NCBI GenBank assembly: GCA_031271365.1
Contig: JAISVV010000085.1
Coordinates: 1-6,056 of the forward strand
Length of the DNA: 6,056 nucleotides
DNA from: Elusimicrobiota bacterium
GTDB lineage: Bacteria > Elusimicrobiota > Elusimicrobia > Elusimicrobiales > Elusimicrobiaceae
Reading direction: 5' to 3'
Part shown: piece by piece, positions 1-5,998 of the stretch
Numbering within the stretch: the first letter of the stretch is position 1
Layout: every line of letters starts with the position of its first letter
Translations under genes and position numbers: made by a program
The notes under the pieces: generated by a model
The model's input: the letters and a program-made list of their open reading frames with translations, nothing else
Told to the model about the DNA's origin: nothing
Databases searched by the model: none

Positions 1-266
1 TACTGCCGGCCACCACCGGCGAAGAGGCGCTAAACATCGCGCGCCGCCTTAGCGCCAAAGTTAAAGAGATACAGCTTGACCAGGGGCTTTTGCGCGGCGC
101 GAAAGTGCGCCTTTCCATAAGCCAGGGCATTGCGGTGTACCCGTATGACGGCGAAGATTTAGACGCCCTTATCCAATCCGCCGACGCCGCCTTATACCAC
201 GTTAAAGAAACCGGCCGCGGCGGCTGGGCGTTGCGCGGCGATGTTAAAGGAAAGGCGCAAAGCTAG
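1..266 (+). CDS. GGDEF-domain protein (diguanylate cyclase-type), C-terminal part
   Basis: This is the 3' end of a gene that starts before the window. It reads in the frame whose codons begin at position 3 and ends at TAG 264-266, leaving 87 residues. The fragment matches the second half of a GGDEF domain. It has an amphipathic helix (EEALNIARRLSAKV), a core strand followed by a turn (VRLSISQGIAVYPYDGED), and the closing helix signature SADAALYHVKETGRGG, which corresponds to the family's ADxALYxAKxxGRN. GGDEF proteins make cyclic di-GMP from two GTP, or act as degenerate GTP-binding or regulatory domains. The GG(D/E)EF active-site loop and the I-site lie upstream of the window, so activity cannot be judged. 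Nothing follows the domain except about ten residues, so GGDEF is the C-terminal module. The gene converges on the next one with a 40-bp gap that lacks a clear terminator. Confidence 0.88.
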   Translation, partial: LPATTGEEALNIARRLSAKVKEIQLDQGLLRGAKVRLSISQGIAVYPYDGEDLDALIQSADAALYHVKETGRGGWALRGDVKGKAQS

Positions 267-306
267 GCTGTCTGTATTTCTATTTGGTAAAGGGATAAAT
301 AATTTT

Positions 307-759
307 TTACTCTTCTTGTAAATCTGCCGGCAATTCTTGCTGCGGCGCGGCTTGCGGCTCTGCAGCGGGCGGCGGGGGGAAGGCGGCTTCAAGAGCGGCG
401 ATGGTTTTTAGATAATTATCGCGCGCTTTTAAAAACTCGGCCTGGCTTTGCGGGTTGGCGCGCACTTCTATTAAAGCGCTTTCGTATTGCGCTTTTGCCG
501 TTTTATAGGCTTGCAAAATAAGCGTTTTTTGTATCAGCTCGGCATTTGCCGGCGAAAGGGGCCCCTCCTGCTGCCGCAGGGCTTTCAGGGCGGCGTCTAA
601 ATCGGGCTCGCGCTGCGCGTCTAAAGAGGTCAGCGGCTCCTGCATGGCGGTAATTGTATTGTGCTGCAGGTTTTTTTGCGGCATATAAATATTGCCCACA
701 AATATACCGGCTATAAACACAACGCAAACTATTAAAACGCGCATTATAAAAGAAAGCAT
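307..759 (-). CDS. Small membrane-anchored protein of unknown function with Pro/acidic C-terminus
   Basis: This is a 150-residue protein I do not recognise. Residues about 3-22 (LSFIMRVLIVCVVFIAGIFVG) form one hydrophobic segment. With an Arg before it and few charges there, it looks like an uncleaved signal anchor, which would place the rest outside the inner membrane. Residues about 45-125 are charged and alanine-rich, predicted helical and possibly coiled-coil. The last 25 or so residues are Pro/Ala/Gln/Glu-rich and acidic, ending in ADLQEE. I chose ATG 757-759 because GAGGT lies 6 nt upstream. An in-frame TTG at 784-786 would add nine residues, but it would put that Shine-Dalgarno site inside the gene and would start before the hydrophobic segment without benefit. 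The gene follows the helicase on the same strand after 41 bp, so it is probably the last gene of that operon. A divisome or envelope role is possible but unsupported. Confidence 0.8.
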   Translation of the reverse strand: MLSFIMRVLIVCVVFIAGIFVGNIYMPQKNLQHNTITAMQEPLTSLDAQREPDLDAALKALRQQEGPLSPANAELIQKTLILQAYKTAKAQYESALIEVRANPQSQAEFLKARDNYLKTIAALEAAFPPPPAAEPQAAPQQELPADLQEE

Positions 760-765
760 TTTTTG

Positions 766-770
766 ACCTC
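766..770 (-). promoter_or_regulatory. Shine-Dalgarno site that sets the start of the small membrane protein
   Basis: The minus strand reads GAGGTcaaaaaATG. The five-base anti-16S match sits 6 nt before ATG 757-759. This favours that start over the in-frame TTG at 784-786, which has no comparable site upstream. Confidence 0.7.
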
Positions 771-800
771 GTAATATCCGCGACAAAGTTAGTATATCAT

Positions 801-2072
801 TTATCTGCGTTTATTTTTCTTCTGCCCGACGTATAATACCTTAAAGCCGTATGGGCCCGTTTGCGGTTTGGGCTCTTCTTTGGGCTTTGGCGGCGGGGCC
901 GGTTTGGGTTTTGGCTGCGGCGGCTGCGGCGGCGCAATCGGCTTTGGCGCGGGCGTCGGCGGCAGCGGCGGCTCTTGTTGCTCCCGGCCTTGCATATAGT
1001 TTTGCACTTCTTTCCAGCGGGCTCTGTCGGCCTTGCCTATTAAAGATATTGCCGTGCCTTTGTTTGCCATGCGGCCCGTGCGGCCCACGCGGTGTATGTA
1101 TTCCTGCGGGTTTTGGGGCAGCTCGTAGTTAATAACGCAGGCGATTTGCGGGATATCAAGGCCGCGCGCGGCAACGTCTGTGGCGATAAGCACGCGCAGC
1201 CCGCCCGCCTTAAAAAGGTTAACCATTTTGCTGCGGTTTTTTTGCGGCATACCGCCGTGTAAAGCGCCCGCGCTGTGGCCGGCTGCCGTCATTTGTTTTT
1301 TAATCATTTCCGTGGCAAGCTGCGTGTTGGCAAAAACTAAAATTTGGCCTTTTATTTCGCCTAAAAGCGCGGCAAGTTCTTTTGGTTTTTTTGCGCCCTC
1401 GGTGTGTATCACTTCCTGCTTGACGTTGGCGTTGGCGGCGTTTACATTATCTATGGTAACGCGCGCGGGCGCGCTGAGGTAGCTGTGCGCCAGTTTTAAA
1501 ACGCGTTTTGGATACGTGGCCGAAAACATTAAAGTTTGCTTTTGCGCGGGCAGGTGTTTTATGATCTCTTCTATCTGCTGGATAAAGCCAAGCTCCAGCA
1601 TTCTGTCCATCTCGTCCCACACGACGCGGGTGAAGGCTTCAGGCTTAAGGCTTTTGCGGGCAATATGGTCGTTAAGCCGGCCGGGGGTGCCCACTACAAA
1701 GCGCGGCTTTTTTTTAAGTTTTCTAAGCTGGTCCTGCATATATCTGCCGCCGGTGATAAGCGCGGTTGATATGCCGCTGTTTTGCGCCAAATCGTTAAAA
1801 ACTTTTTGTATTTGCTGCGCCAGCTCGCGCGTGGGCGCGACTACCAAAACTTTGGCGTTTTCGTCGCGCATGGCCATTATGTCAAATAAAGGTATCGTAA
1901 ACGCCGCCGTCTTGCCGGAGCCCGTTTGCGCGCTTGCCAGCACGTCTTTGCCTTTTAAAATAAGCGGTATCACTTCGGCCTGCACGGGCGTGGGCCGCAG
2001 GTAGCCAAGCTTTTTTACGGCGGCTAAAGTTTTTGGGCTTAAACCTAAAGAATCAAAAGTTTTAGTTGTCAT
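801..2072 (-). CDS. DEAD-box ATP-dependent RNA helicase (DEMD variant) with lysine/proline-rich tail
   Basis: This 423-residue protein is a complete superfamily 2 DEAD-box helicase, which uses ATP to unwind or remodel short RNA duplexes in the cytoplasm (ribosome assembly, mRNA decay or cold adaptation in relatives such as RhlE, SrmB and DeaD). The motifs appear in order. They are a Q motif (F6 and TPVQ 28-31), Walker A AQTGSGKT 48-55, PTRELA 80-85, GG 108-109, TPGR 129-132, motif II DEMD 153-156, SAT 184-186, LVFANT 245-250, ATDVAARGLD 297-306 and HRVGRTGR 327-334. Motif II is unusual because Met replaces Ala in DEAD, while both acidic residues that bind Mg-ATP and the last Asp are kept. The core ends near residue 362. 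Residues 368-404 are mostly Pro, Lys, Ala and Gln, then comes a short tail ending KKNKRR, which probably binds RNA. The start overlaps the lipoprotein gene by 11 bp and a GAGG lies about 15 nt upstream, so translational coupling is likely. RhlE-like by architecture; the exact orthologue is not assigned. Confidence 0.95.
   Translation of the reverse strand: MTTKTFDSLGLSPKTLAAVKKLGYLRPTPVQAEVIPLILKGKDVLASAQTGSGKTAAFTIPLFDIMAMRDENAKVLVVAPTRELAQQIQKVFNDLAQNSGISTALITGGRYMQDQLRKLKKKPRFVVGTPGRLNDHIARKSLKPEAFTRVVWDEMDRMLELGFIQQIEEIIKHLPAQKQTLMFSATYPKRVLKLAHSYLSAPARVTIDNVNAANANVKQEVIHTEGAKKPKELAALLGEIKGQILVFANTQLATEMIKKQMTAAGHSAGALHGGMPQKNRSKMVNLFKAGGLRVLIATDVAARGLDIPQIACVINYELPQNPQEYIHRVGRTGRMANKGTAISLIGKADRARWKEVQNYMQGREQQEPPLPPTPAPKPIAPPQPPQPKPKPAPPPKPKEEPKPQTGPYGFKVLYVGQKKNKRR
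2062..2072 (-). other. 11-bp stop/start overlap coupling lipoprotein and helicase genes
   Basis: The minus strand reads ATGACAACTAA. The helicase ATG (2070-2072) lies inside the last codons of the lipoprotein gene, whose TAA is at 2062-2064, in a different frame. Ribosomes finishing the lipoprotein could restart at the helicase. The nearest good Shine-Dalgarno match (GAGGT) is unusually far upstream, which also points to coupling. Confidence 0.8.
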
Positions 2073-2526
2073 AAGTTATTGTATAAACCTCGCCGCCGCT
2101 TTTGAAATTTACTTTATACTGCGCCGAGGGTATTTTTTTGAAAAACGCCACCTTGCCAGCGGCGGTGTTTGGCAATACTTCGGCTTTGTCCGCGCGCGCC
2201 GCGCCTTCAAGCCGCGCGCCGTTTTGGGCGGTTATGGTTATATCCGCGTCCATATCAAAATCTAAGATATCGGTTTGCGAGGTATTGGCTATGGTAAAGT
2301 AAAAGGCTAAAGTTTCCTCGTCGTAATCAACTAAGGATATAAGCGCGCGCCCGCCCAAAAGCACCGCGCCGCTTTCCAAAATTACCGGTGGCAGGGAGGT
2401 TAAAACGGCTTTGCCCCGGTAGGTTGCCTGCGCCTCTATGGCGGCAAAGCGCAGGGTTTTAAGCTGCGGCGCGCGCGCGCAGGCGGCAAGGCTTAATATC
2501 AGGGCGAAGATTGTAAGATATTTCAT
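2062..2526 (-). CDS. Small predicted lipoprotein of unknown function
   Basis: This 154-residue protein starts with a classic lipoprotein signal: Lys2, a hydrophobic stretch (residues 3-12) and the lipobox LAAC at 13-16. It should therefore be lipidated on Cys16 and cleaved to a mature form of 139 residues. Ala17 is not the Asp that retains lipoproteins in the E. coli inner membrane, so by that rule it would go to the outer membrane. The mature part has alternating hydrophobic strands (for example LAFYFTIANTS and ITITAQNG) and a strand-rich C-terminus, suggesting a small beta-sandwich fold. No catalytic motif is visible and I do not recognise the family. It is the first gene of the minus-strand cluster and overlaps the helicase by 11 bp. 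No clear Shine-Dalgarno precedes ATG 2524-2526 (only taaacgg), and a TATAAT box sits 7 nt away, so the transcript may be leaderless. Confidence 0.85.
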   Translation of the reverse strand: MKYLTIFALILSLAACARAPQLKTLRFAAIEAQATYRGKAVLTSLPPVILESGAVLLGGRALISLVDYDEETLAFYFTIANTSQTDILDFDMDADITITAQNGARLEGAARADKAEVLPNTAAGKVAFFKKIPSAQYKVNFKSGGEVYTITYDN

Positions 2527-2540
2527 CCGTTTAATTATAT
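2511..2540 (+). promoter_or_regulatory. Candidate promoter for the copper ATPase gene
   Basis: On the plus strand TTGTAA (2511-2516) and TTATAT (2535-2540) are 18 bp apart, 21 bp before the ATPase ATG at 2562. It overlaps the divergent minus-strand promoter candidate, so the two could compete. The -35 box falls inside the lipoprotein signal-peptide codons. I see no clear dyad of the CueR (MerR-type) or CsoR kind. Neither box matches the consensus well. Confidence 0.3.
2534..2539 (-). promoter_or_regulatory. Candidate -10 box for the lipoprotein-helicase cluster
   Basis: The minus strand carries a perfect TATAAT, followed by only seven bases before ATG 2524-2526. Transcription would begin at or next to the start codon. 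The -35 region at normal spacing (TAATCC, 2557-2562) is a poor match, and TTCATA at 2561-2566 leaves a 21-bp spacer. The call rests mainly on the -10 box, and AT-rich chance matches are common. Confidence 0.4.
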
Positions 2541-2561
2541 AAAATTAGGCGTGGGGGGATT

Positions 2562-4736
2562 ATGAAAAAAGAACTTTTTACCATAGAAGGCATGAGCTGC
2601 GCCGCCTGCAGCGCGCGGGTGGAGCGCGGCGTCGCCAAAATGCCGGGCGTTAAAGAGGCCGCCGTAAACCTGCTTGCCGCCGGCATGAGCGTTACCTTTG
2701 ACCCTGCCAGGGTATCGGCGGGCGACATTATAAAAAAAGTGGAAGATTTGGGGTACGCAGCCGCCATTAAAGAGGCCGGCCAAAGCGGCGTAACAGCGGC
2801 GGGTAAAGAGGCGCAAAAGTTTAAAAAGCGGCTTATACTTTCTTTAATATTTTGCGCGCCTTTGTTTTATATCGCCATGGGCCATATGCTGCGCTTGCCG
2901 CTGCCCGCCTTTTTGCATGAGGGCGCGCCCGCCAACGCCCGGGCGCAGTTTTTGCTGGCTTTGCCCGTGGTAATTATCAACGGCAATTATTTTAAAAACG
3001 GGTTTAAAAATTTGTTTAAATTTGCGCCTAATATGGACAGCCTTATCGCCCTTGGCGCGGGCGCGGCTTTTGCCTACGGCGCGTACGCGGTGTTTTTTGC
3101 GCCCGGGCTTGCTTTATATTTTGACTCGGCGGCGATGATAGTTACGCTTATCACTTTAGGCAAATTTTTAGAGGCGCGGGCCAAGGGCAAAACCTCGCAG
3201 GCGGTTGCAAAGCTGATGGATTTATCGCCCAAAACCGCCCTGCTTTTACGCGGCGGCGTTGAGGAAATAGCGCCGCTTGAAGAAGTTGGCGCCGGCGACA
3301 TATTGATAGTAAAAGCCGGCGCGGCCGTGCCCGTAGACGGCGTGATAGAAGAAGGCGCGGCCAGCCTTGACGAAAGCGCGCTTACAGGCGAAAGCCTGCC
3401 CGTAGATAAAACCGCCGGCGCAAAAGTTACCGGCGGCACGATTAACACGGCGGGCTATTTTAAAATGCGCGCCACCGCCGTGGGGCAGGCTGCAACGCTG
3501 GCGCAAATTATCCGCCTGGTGGAAGAGGCCGCCGCAACCAAAGCGCCCATTGCCAAACTGGCCGATAAAATAAGCGCGGTTTTTGTGCCCGCGGTTATTT
3601 TTATCGCGCTTTGCGCGCTGGGTTTTTGGCTTTTAAAAGGCGCGGGGCTTGGCTTTGCGCTTAGCGCGGCGATATCGGTTTTGGTGATTTCCTGCCCGTG
3701 CGCTTTGGGGCTTGCAACGCCGACGGCTATAATGGTTGGCGCGGGCCGCGCGGCTGCCGGCGGCATACTGATAAAATCGGCCGCCGCGCTGGAGGCGGCG
3801 GGCTCTGCGGGTGTTATTATTTTGGATAAAACCGGCACTATTACCGAGGGCAAACCCGCTGTTGCGGATATCTTGCCCGCCGGCGTTGGCGAAGATGTTT
3901 TACTTGGCGCGGCGGCTTCTTTGGAGGCTTTATCGGCGCACCCGCTTGCGCTTGCAATTGTTGCTACGGCGCGCGCAAAAGGCGTTGCGCTTAAAGAAGT
4001 AAAAGATTTTAAAATGATACACGGCCAAGGCGTAAGCGGCTTTATGGACGGCGCGCAATGCATTGGCGGCAATGCTGAGATGATGGCTGCTTTTAACGTT
4101 GATATCGGCGCGTTAAACGCGCAAGCGCAAGGTTTTGCCGCCGCCGGCAAAATACCGCTTTATTTTGCGCGCGGCGCGCAGCTTTTGGGCGTTATCGCGC
4201 TGGCCGACTCTATAAAAAAAGGCAGCGCGGGCGCGGTGGCGCAGCTTAAAAAAATGGGGCTTGAAGTTATTATGATTACCGGCGATAACGCCAAAACCGC
4301 GGCGGCTGTTGCCAAACAGGCCGGCATAGAAAACGTGGTTGCCCAAGTACTTGCGGAGGATAAAGAAAAACACGTGCGCGCCTTGCAAGAGCGCGGCAGA
4401 GAGGTTATCATGGCCGGCGACGGCGTTAACGACGCGCCCGCCTTGGCCCGCGCCGACGCGGGCATTGCCGTAGGCGCGGGCGCCGATATCGCCATAGAAA
4501 GCGCCGACATCGTGCTTGTAAGCGGCGATTTGGCGGCGGTGGCAACGGCGGTAAAACTGAGCCGCGCGGTGGTTTTAAACATCAAACAAAATTTATTTTG
4601 GGCGTTTATTTATAATGTTATCGGCATACCGGTTGCGGCCTGCGCCTTGCTTAACCCGATGATAGCCGCCGCGGCGATGAGTTTTAGCTCCGTCTCCGTA
4701 GTGCTAAACGCGCTGCGGCTTAGGATTTTTAAGTAA
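2562..4736 (+). CDS. copA: Copper(I)-exporting P1B-type ATPase
   Basis: This 724-residue heavy-metal pump should use ATP to move Cu+ out of the cytoplasm across the inner membrane. It has one N-terminal HMA domain (about 3-68) with the metal site GMSCAAC, Cys13 and Cys16. Eight membrane segments follow, near 89-108, 126-142, 159-180, 184-204, 338-358, 363-390, 670-690 and 693-715. The actuator TGES is at 275-278, the transmembrane metal site CPC at 378-380, and the phosphorylation motif DKTGT at 422-426 with Asp422. The nucleotide site has Glu455, His460-Pro461, Gly488 and Gly490, with the same spacing as known CopA enzymes. The hinge GDGVND is at 619-624. Tyr684-Asn685 and the MSFSS stretch at 706-710 in the last helices mark Cu+ rather than Zn2+/Cd2+ specificity. 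Every key residue is present. A G-rich Shine-Dalgarno (GGGGGG) precedes ATG 2562 by a few bases. No copper chaperone or regulator gene lies beside it. Silver export is an alternative or additional activity. Confidence 0.95.
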   Translation: MKKELFTIEGMSCAACSARVERGVAKMPGVKEAAVNLLAAGMSVTFDPARVSAGDIIKKVEDLGYAAAIKEAGQSGVTAAGKEAQKFKKRLILSLIFCAPLFYIAMGHMLRLPLPAFLHEGAPANARAQFLLALPVVIINGNYFKNGFKNLFKFAPNMDSLIALGAGAAFAYGAYAVFFAPGLALYFDSAAMIVTLITLGKFLEARAKGKTSQAVAKLMDLSPKTALLLRGGVEEIAPLEEVGAGDILIVKAGAAVPVDGVIEEGAASLDESALTGESLPVDKTAGAKVTGGTINTAGYFKMRATAVGQAATLAQIIRLVEEAAATKAPIAKLADKISAVFVPAVIFIALCALGFWLLKGAGLGFALSAAISVLVISCPCALGLATPTAIMVGAGRAAAGGILIKSAAALEAAGSAGVIILDKTGTITEGKPAVADILPAGVGEDVLLGAAASLEALSAHPLALAIVATARAKGVALKEVKDFKMIHGQGVSGFMDGAQCIGGNAEMMAAFNVDIGALNAQAQGFAAAGKIPLYFARGAQLLGVIALADSIKKGSAGAVAQLKKMGLEVIMITGDNAKTAAAVAKQAGIENVVAQVLAEDKEKHVRALQERGREVIMAGDGVNDAPALARADAGIAVGAGADIAIESADIVLVSGDLAAVATAVKLSRAVVLNIKQNLFWAFIYNVIGIPVAACALLNPMIAAAAMSFSSVSVVLNALRLRIFK

Positions 4737-5940
4737 AATCTGCGGCAAGTTTATCGTAGAGTTTGATAACGTCGCGCACAAAAGCCCGCTTTTGCCGGTT
4801 GCTGCCCGGGAAGAACGCGCCCTTAAACCCTGCCACGATTATATTTTTAAATTCTTTAGGCGTAAGTTTTATATTGCGCGCTAAAAGCTGCAGTTCTTTG
4901 GTTACGTTTGTATTGGACACAAGCCTGTTATCCGTGGCGATGCTTATGGAAAGGCCGCGCTTAATCATTTGCCCCACGGGGTGCGCGCGCACGGATTTGA
5001 TATCCGGCAGCGTTTGTAAATTGCTTGTGAGGCAAACCTCCACGCCGATGCGCTGGCTGGCGATATAGTCGGACAGCGAGTTAACATAATCCTGCTTACC
5101 GGTAACTTTTTTATCTTTAATCATTTGCGCGGCAAACATATGCGTGCCGTGGCCTATGCGGTTGGCGTAGCATTCGGTAATGGCCTGGAAGATAGACTCC
5201 GGCCCGTAAGCCTCGCCGCTGTGGACGGTTTTGCGTAAGAAATGTTTGTGCGCGTAGCGGAAGGCCGCGGCGTGGTCTTGCGCGGGGTAGCCGGCTTCCT
5301 CGCCGGCTAAATCAAAGCCCACTACGGGCAGTTTTTCTTCTTTAGCCAGCTTTACGGCGGTGCGGGCAAGTTCCAGGGAGGCGATGGCAAAAACTTCGTC
5401 CTTGGGAGATTGGCCTAGCGCCTCTGTCAAATTTTTGTAATAGGGTGACGTATGCTTGTTAAAACTGCGCATGGCGCACGCTATAATGCCAAAGTGGAAA
5501 GGCACATCCTTACCCGTTTTTACGGCGGCGGTTTGGTTGTGCCGCGCTGCCGCTTTTTTAAGGCCGCGCGCCACGGCGCGCACGGATTGCTGCGCGGATA
5601 AGTTGGCATTGGCGTGCAGTTGGGGGGCAAAGCGCGCCTCAAGGTAGCGCACGCCTTCTGCTATGGCGTCTTGGCCGAGTTCAAAGGCAATGCGCTCTAT
5701 ATTTTCGGCCCGCTGCATGACGGCGGTGGTATAGTTAAAGCCTTGCAAATACTCGGGCAGGGATTTATATTTGTTCTTAAAAACTTTTTGCCGCAGGCCG
5801 GCTTCCGTGTAGGCGGGCAGGGCGACCCCCTCTTTTTTAGCCAGTTCTATCAAGGTGGAAAGCCGCAGCGAGCCGTCAATATGGCAATGCAAATCGGCCT
5901 TGGGTATTTTTTTGATGAAATCGGGGTTTATTTTTGTCAT
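4729..5940 (-). CDS. add: Adenosine deaminase-family metal-dependent aminohydrolase
   Basis: This 403-residue cytoplasmic enzyme is probably adenosine deaminase, converting adenosine or deoxyadenosine to (deoxy)inosine and ammonia in purine salvage. Its TIM-barrel active-site motifs are in order: KADLHCHIDGSLR with the zinc ligands His18 and His20; GFDLAGEE 208-215; TVHSGE with zinc ligand His240 and catalytic Glu243; RIGHGTHM with His264; EVCLTSN 301-307; and ATDNR with zinc ligand Asp337. The usual TDD pair is TDN here (Asn338), a form I recall from actinobacterial-type adenosine deaminases, so it need not impair activity. The protein is longer than the roughly 330-360 residues common in the family; the extra length seems to lie near residues 130-180. 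The start at ATG 5938-5940 has AGAGGAG 3 nt upstream. The C-terminal codons overlap the copper ATPase gene by 8 bp tail-to-tail. Adenine deaminase or aminofutalosine deaminase, which share this fold, are alternatives; substrate cannot be read from sequence. Confidence 0.9.
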   Translation of the reverse strand: MTKINPDFIKKIPKADLHCHIDGSLRLSTLIELAKKEGVALPAYTEAGLRQKVFKNKYKSLPEYLQGFNYTTAVMQRAENIERIAFELGQDAIAEGVRYLEARFAPQLHANANLSAQQSVRAVARGLKKAAARHNQTAAVKTGKDVPFHFGIIACAMRSFNKHTSPYYKNLTEALGQSPKDEVFAIASLELARTAVKLAKEEKLPVVGFDLAGEEAGYPAQDHAAAFRYAHKHFLRKTVHSGEAYGPESIFQAITECYANRIGHGTHMFAAQMIKDKKVTGKQDYVNSLSDYIASQRIGVEVCLTSNLQTLPDIKSVRAHPVGQMIKRGLSISIATDNRLVSNTNVTKELQLLARNIKLTPKEFKNIIVAGFKGAFFPGSNRQKRAFVRDVIKLYDKLAADFT

Positions 5941-5943
5941 AGG

Positions 5944-5950
5944 CTCCTCT
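5944..5950 (-). promoter_or_regulatory. Shine-Dalgarno site of the deaminase gene
   Basis: The minus strand reads AGAGGAGcctATG, a strong anti-16S match just before ATG 5938-5940. It supports that codon as the true start. Confidence 0.7.
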
Positions 5951-5969
5951 GCCGCGCCGCAGAGTGCGC

Positions 5970-5987
5970 AGTATTGAGAGCAATACT
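5970..5987 (-). promoter_or_regulatory. Perfect 7-bp stem-loop in the deaminase leader
   Basis: AGTATTG (5970-5976) pairs with CAATACT (5981-5987) around a four-base loop, 30 bp upstream of the deaminase ATG. No T-run follows on the minus strand and the stem is AT-rich, so it is not a convincing terminator. It could be a protein-binding dyad (operator), or a hairpin at the mRNA 5' end, because a TATAAA box at 5993-5998 would start transcription at about its outer edge. Function is inferred only. Confidence 0.45.
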
Positions 5988-5992
5988 CTCCG

Positions 5993-5998
5993 TTTATA
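5993..5998 (-). promoter_or_regulatory. Candidate -10 box for the deaminase gene
   Basis: The minus strand reads TATAAA, about 52 bp before the deaminase ATG, in an AT-rich stretch. No good -35 box sits at the expected distance. A second candidate, a perfect TATAAT at 6041-6046 on the minus strand, would give a leader of about 90 nt; its -35 lies beyond the window edge. I cannot choose between them. Confidence 0.3.

Noticed and set aside
281..308. Possible intrinsic terminator after the GGDEF gene (TATTT and AAATA followed by a T-run)
   Set aside because: The stem is only five A/T pairs with an 11-base loop; too weak to call.
760..786. N-terminal extension of the small membrane protein to a TTG at 784-786
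   Set aside because: It would put the clear GAGGT ribosome site inside the gene and add nine residues before the membrane segment; ATG 757-759 is better placed.
791..796. TATACT on the minus strand as a promoter for the small membrane protein
   Set aside because: No -35 box is present at a normal distance, and the gene is close enough to the helicase to share its transcript.
851..1132. Open frame opposite the helicase tail with Ala/Leu-rich product
   Set aside because: It is the antisense shadow of the Pro/Lys-rich tail codons, with no family resemblance or convincing start site.
2470..2481. Run of alternating GC (gcgcgcgcgc) inside the lipoprotein gene
   Set aside because: It encodes the Ala-Arg-Ala region right after the lipobox and fits the general GC-rich codon use; not treated as a functional repeat.
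3455..4150. Long open frame of 231 codons antisense to the copper ATPase
   Set aside because: GC-rich codon bias leaves antisense frames open; composition is Ala/Ser/Pro-rich without motifs, and the ATPase reading is certain.
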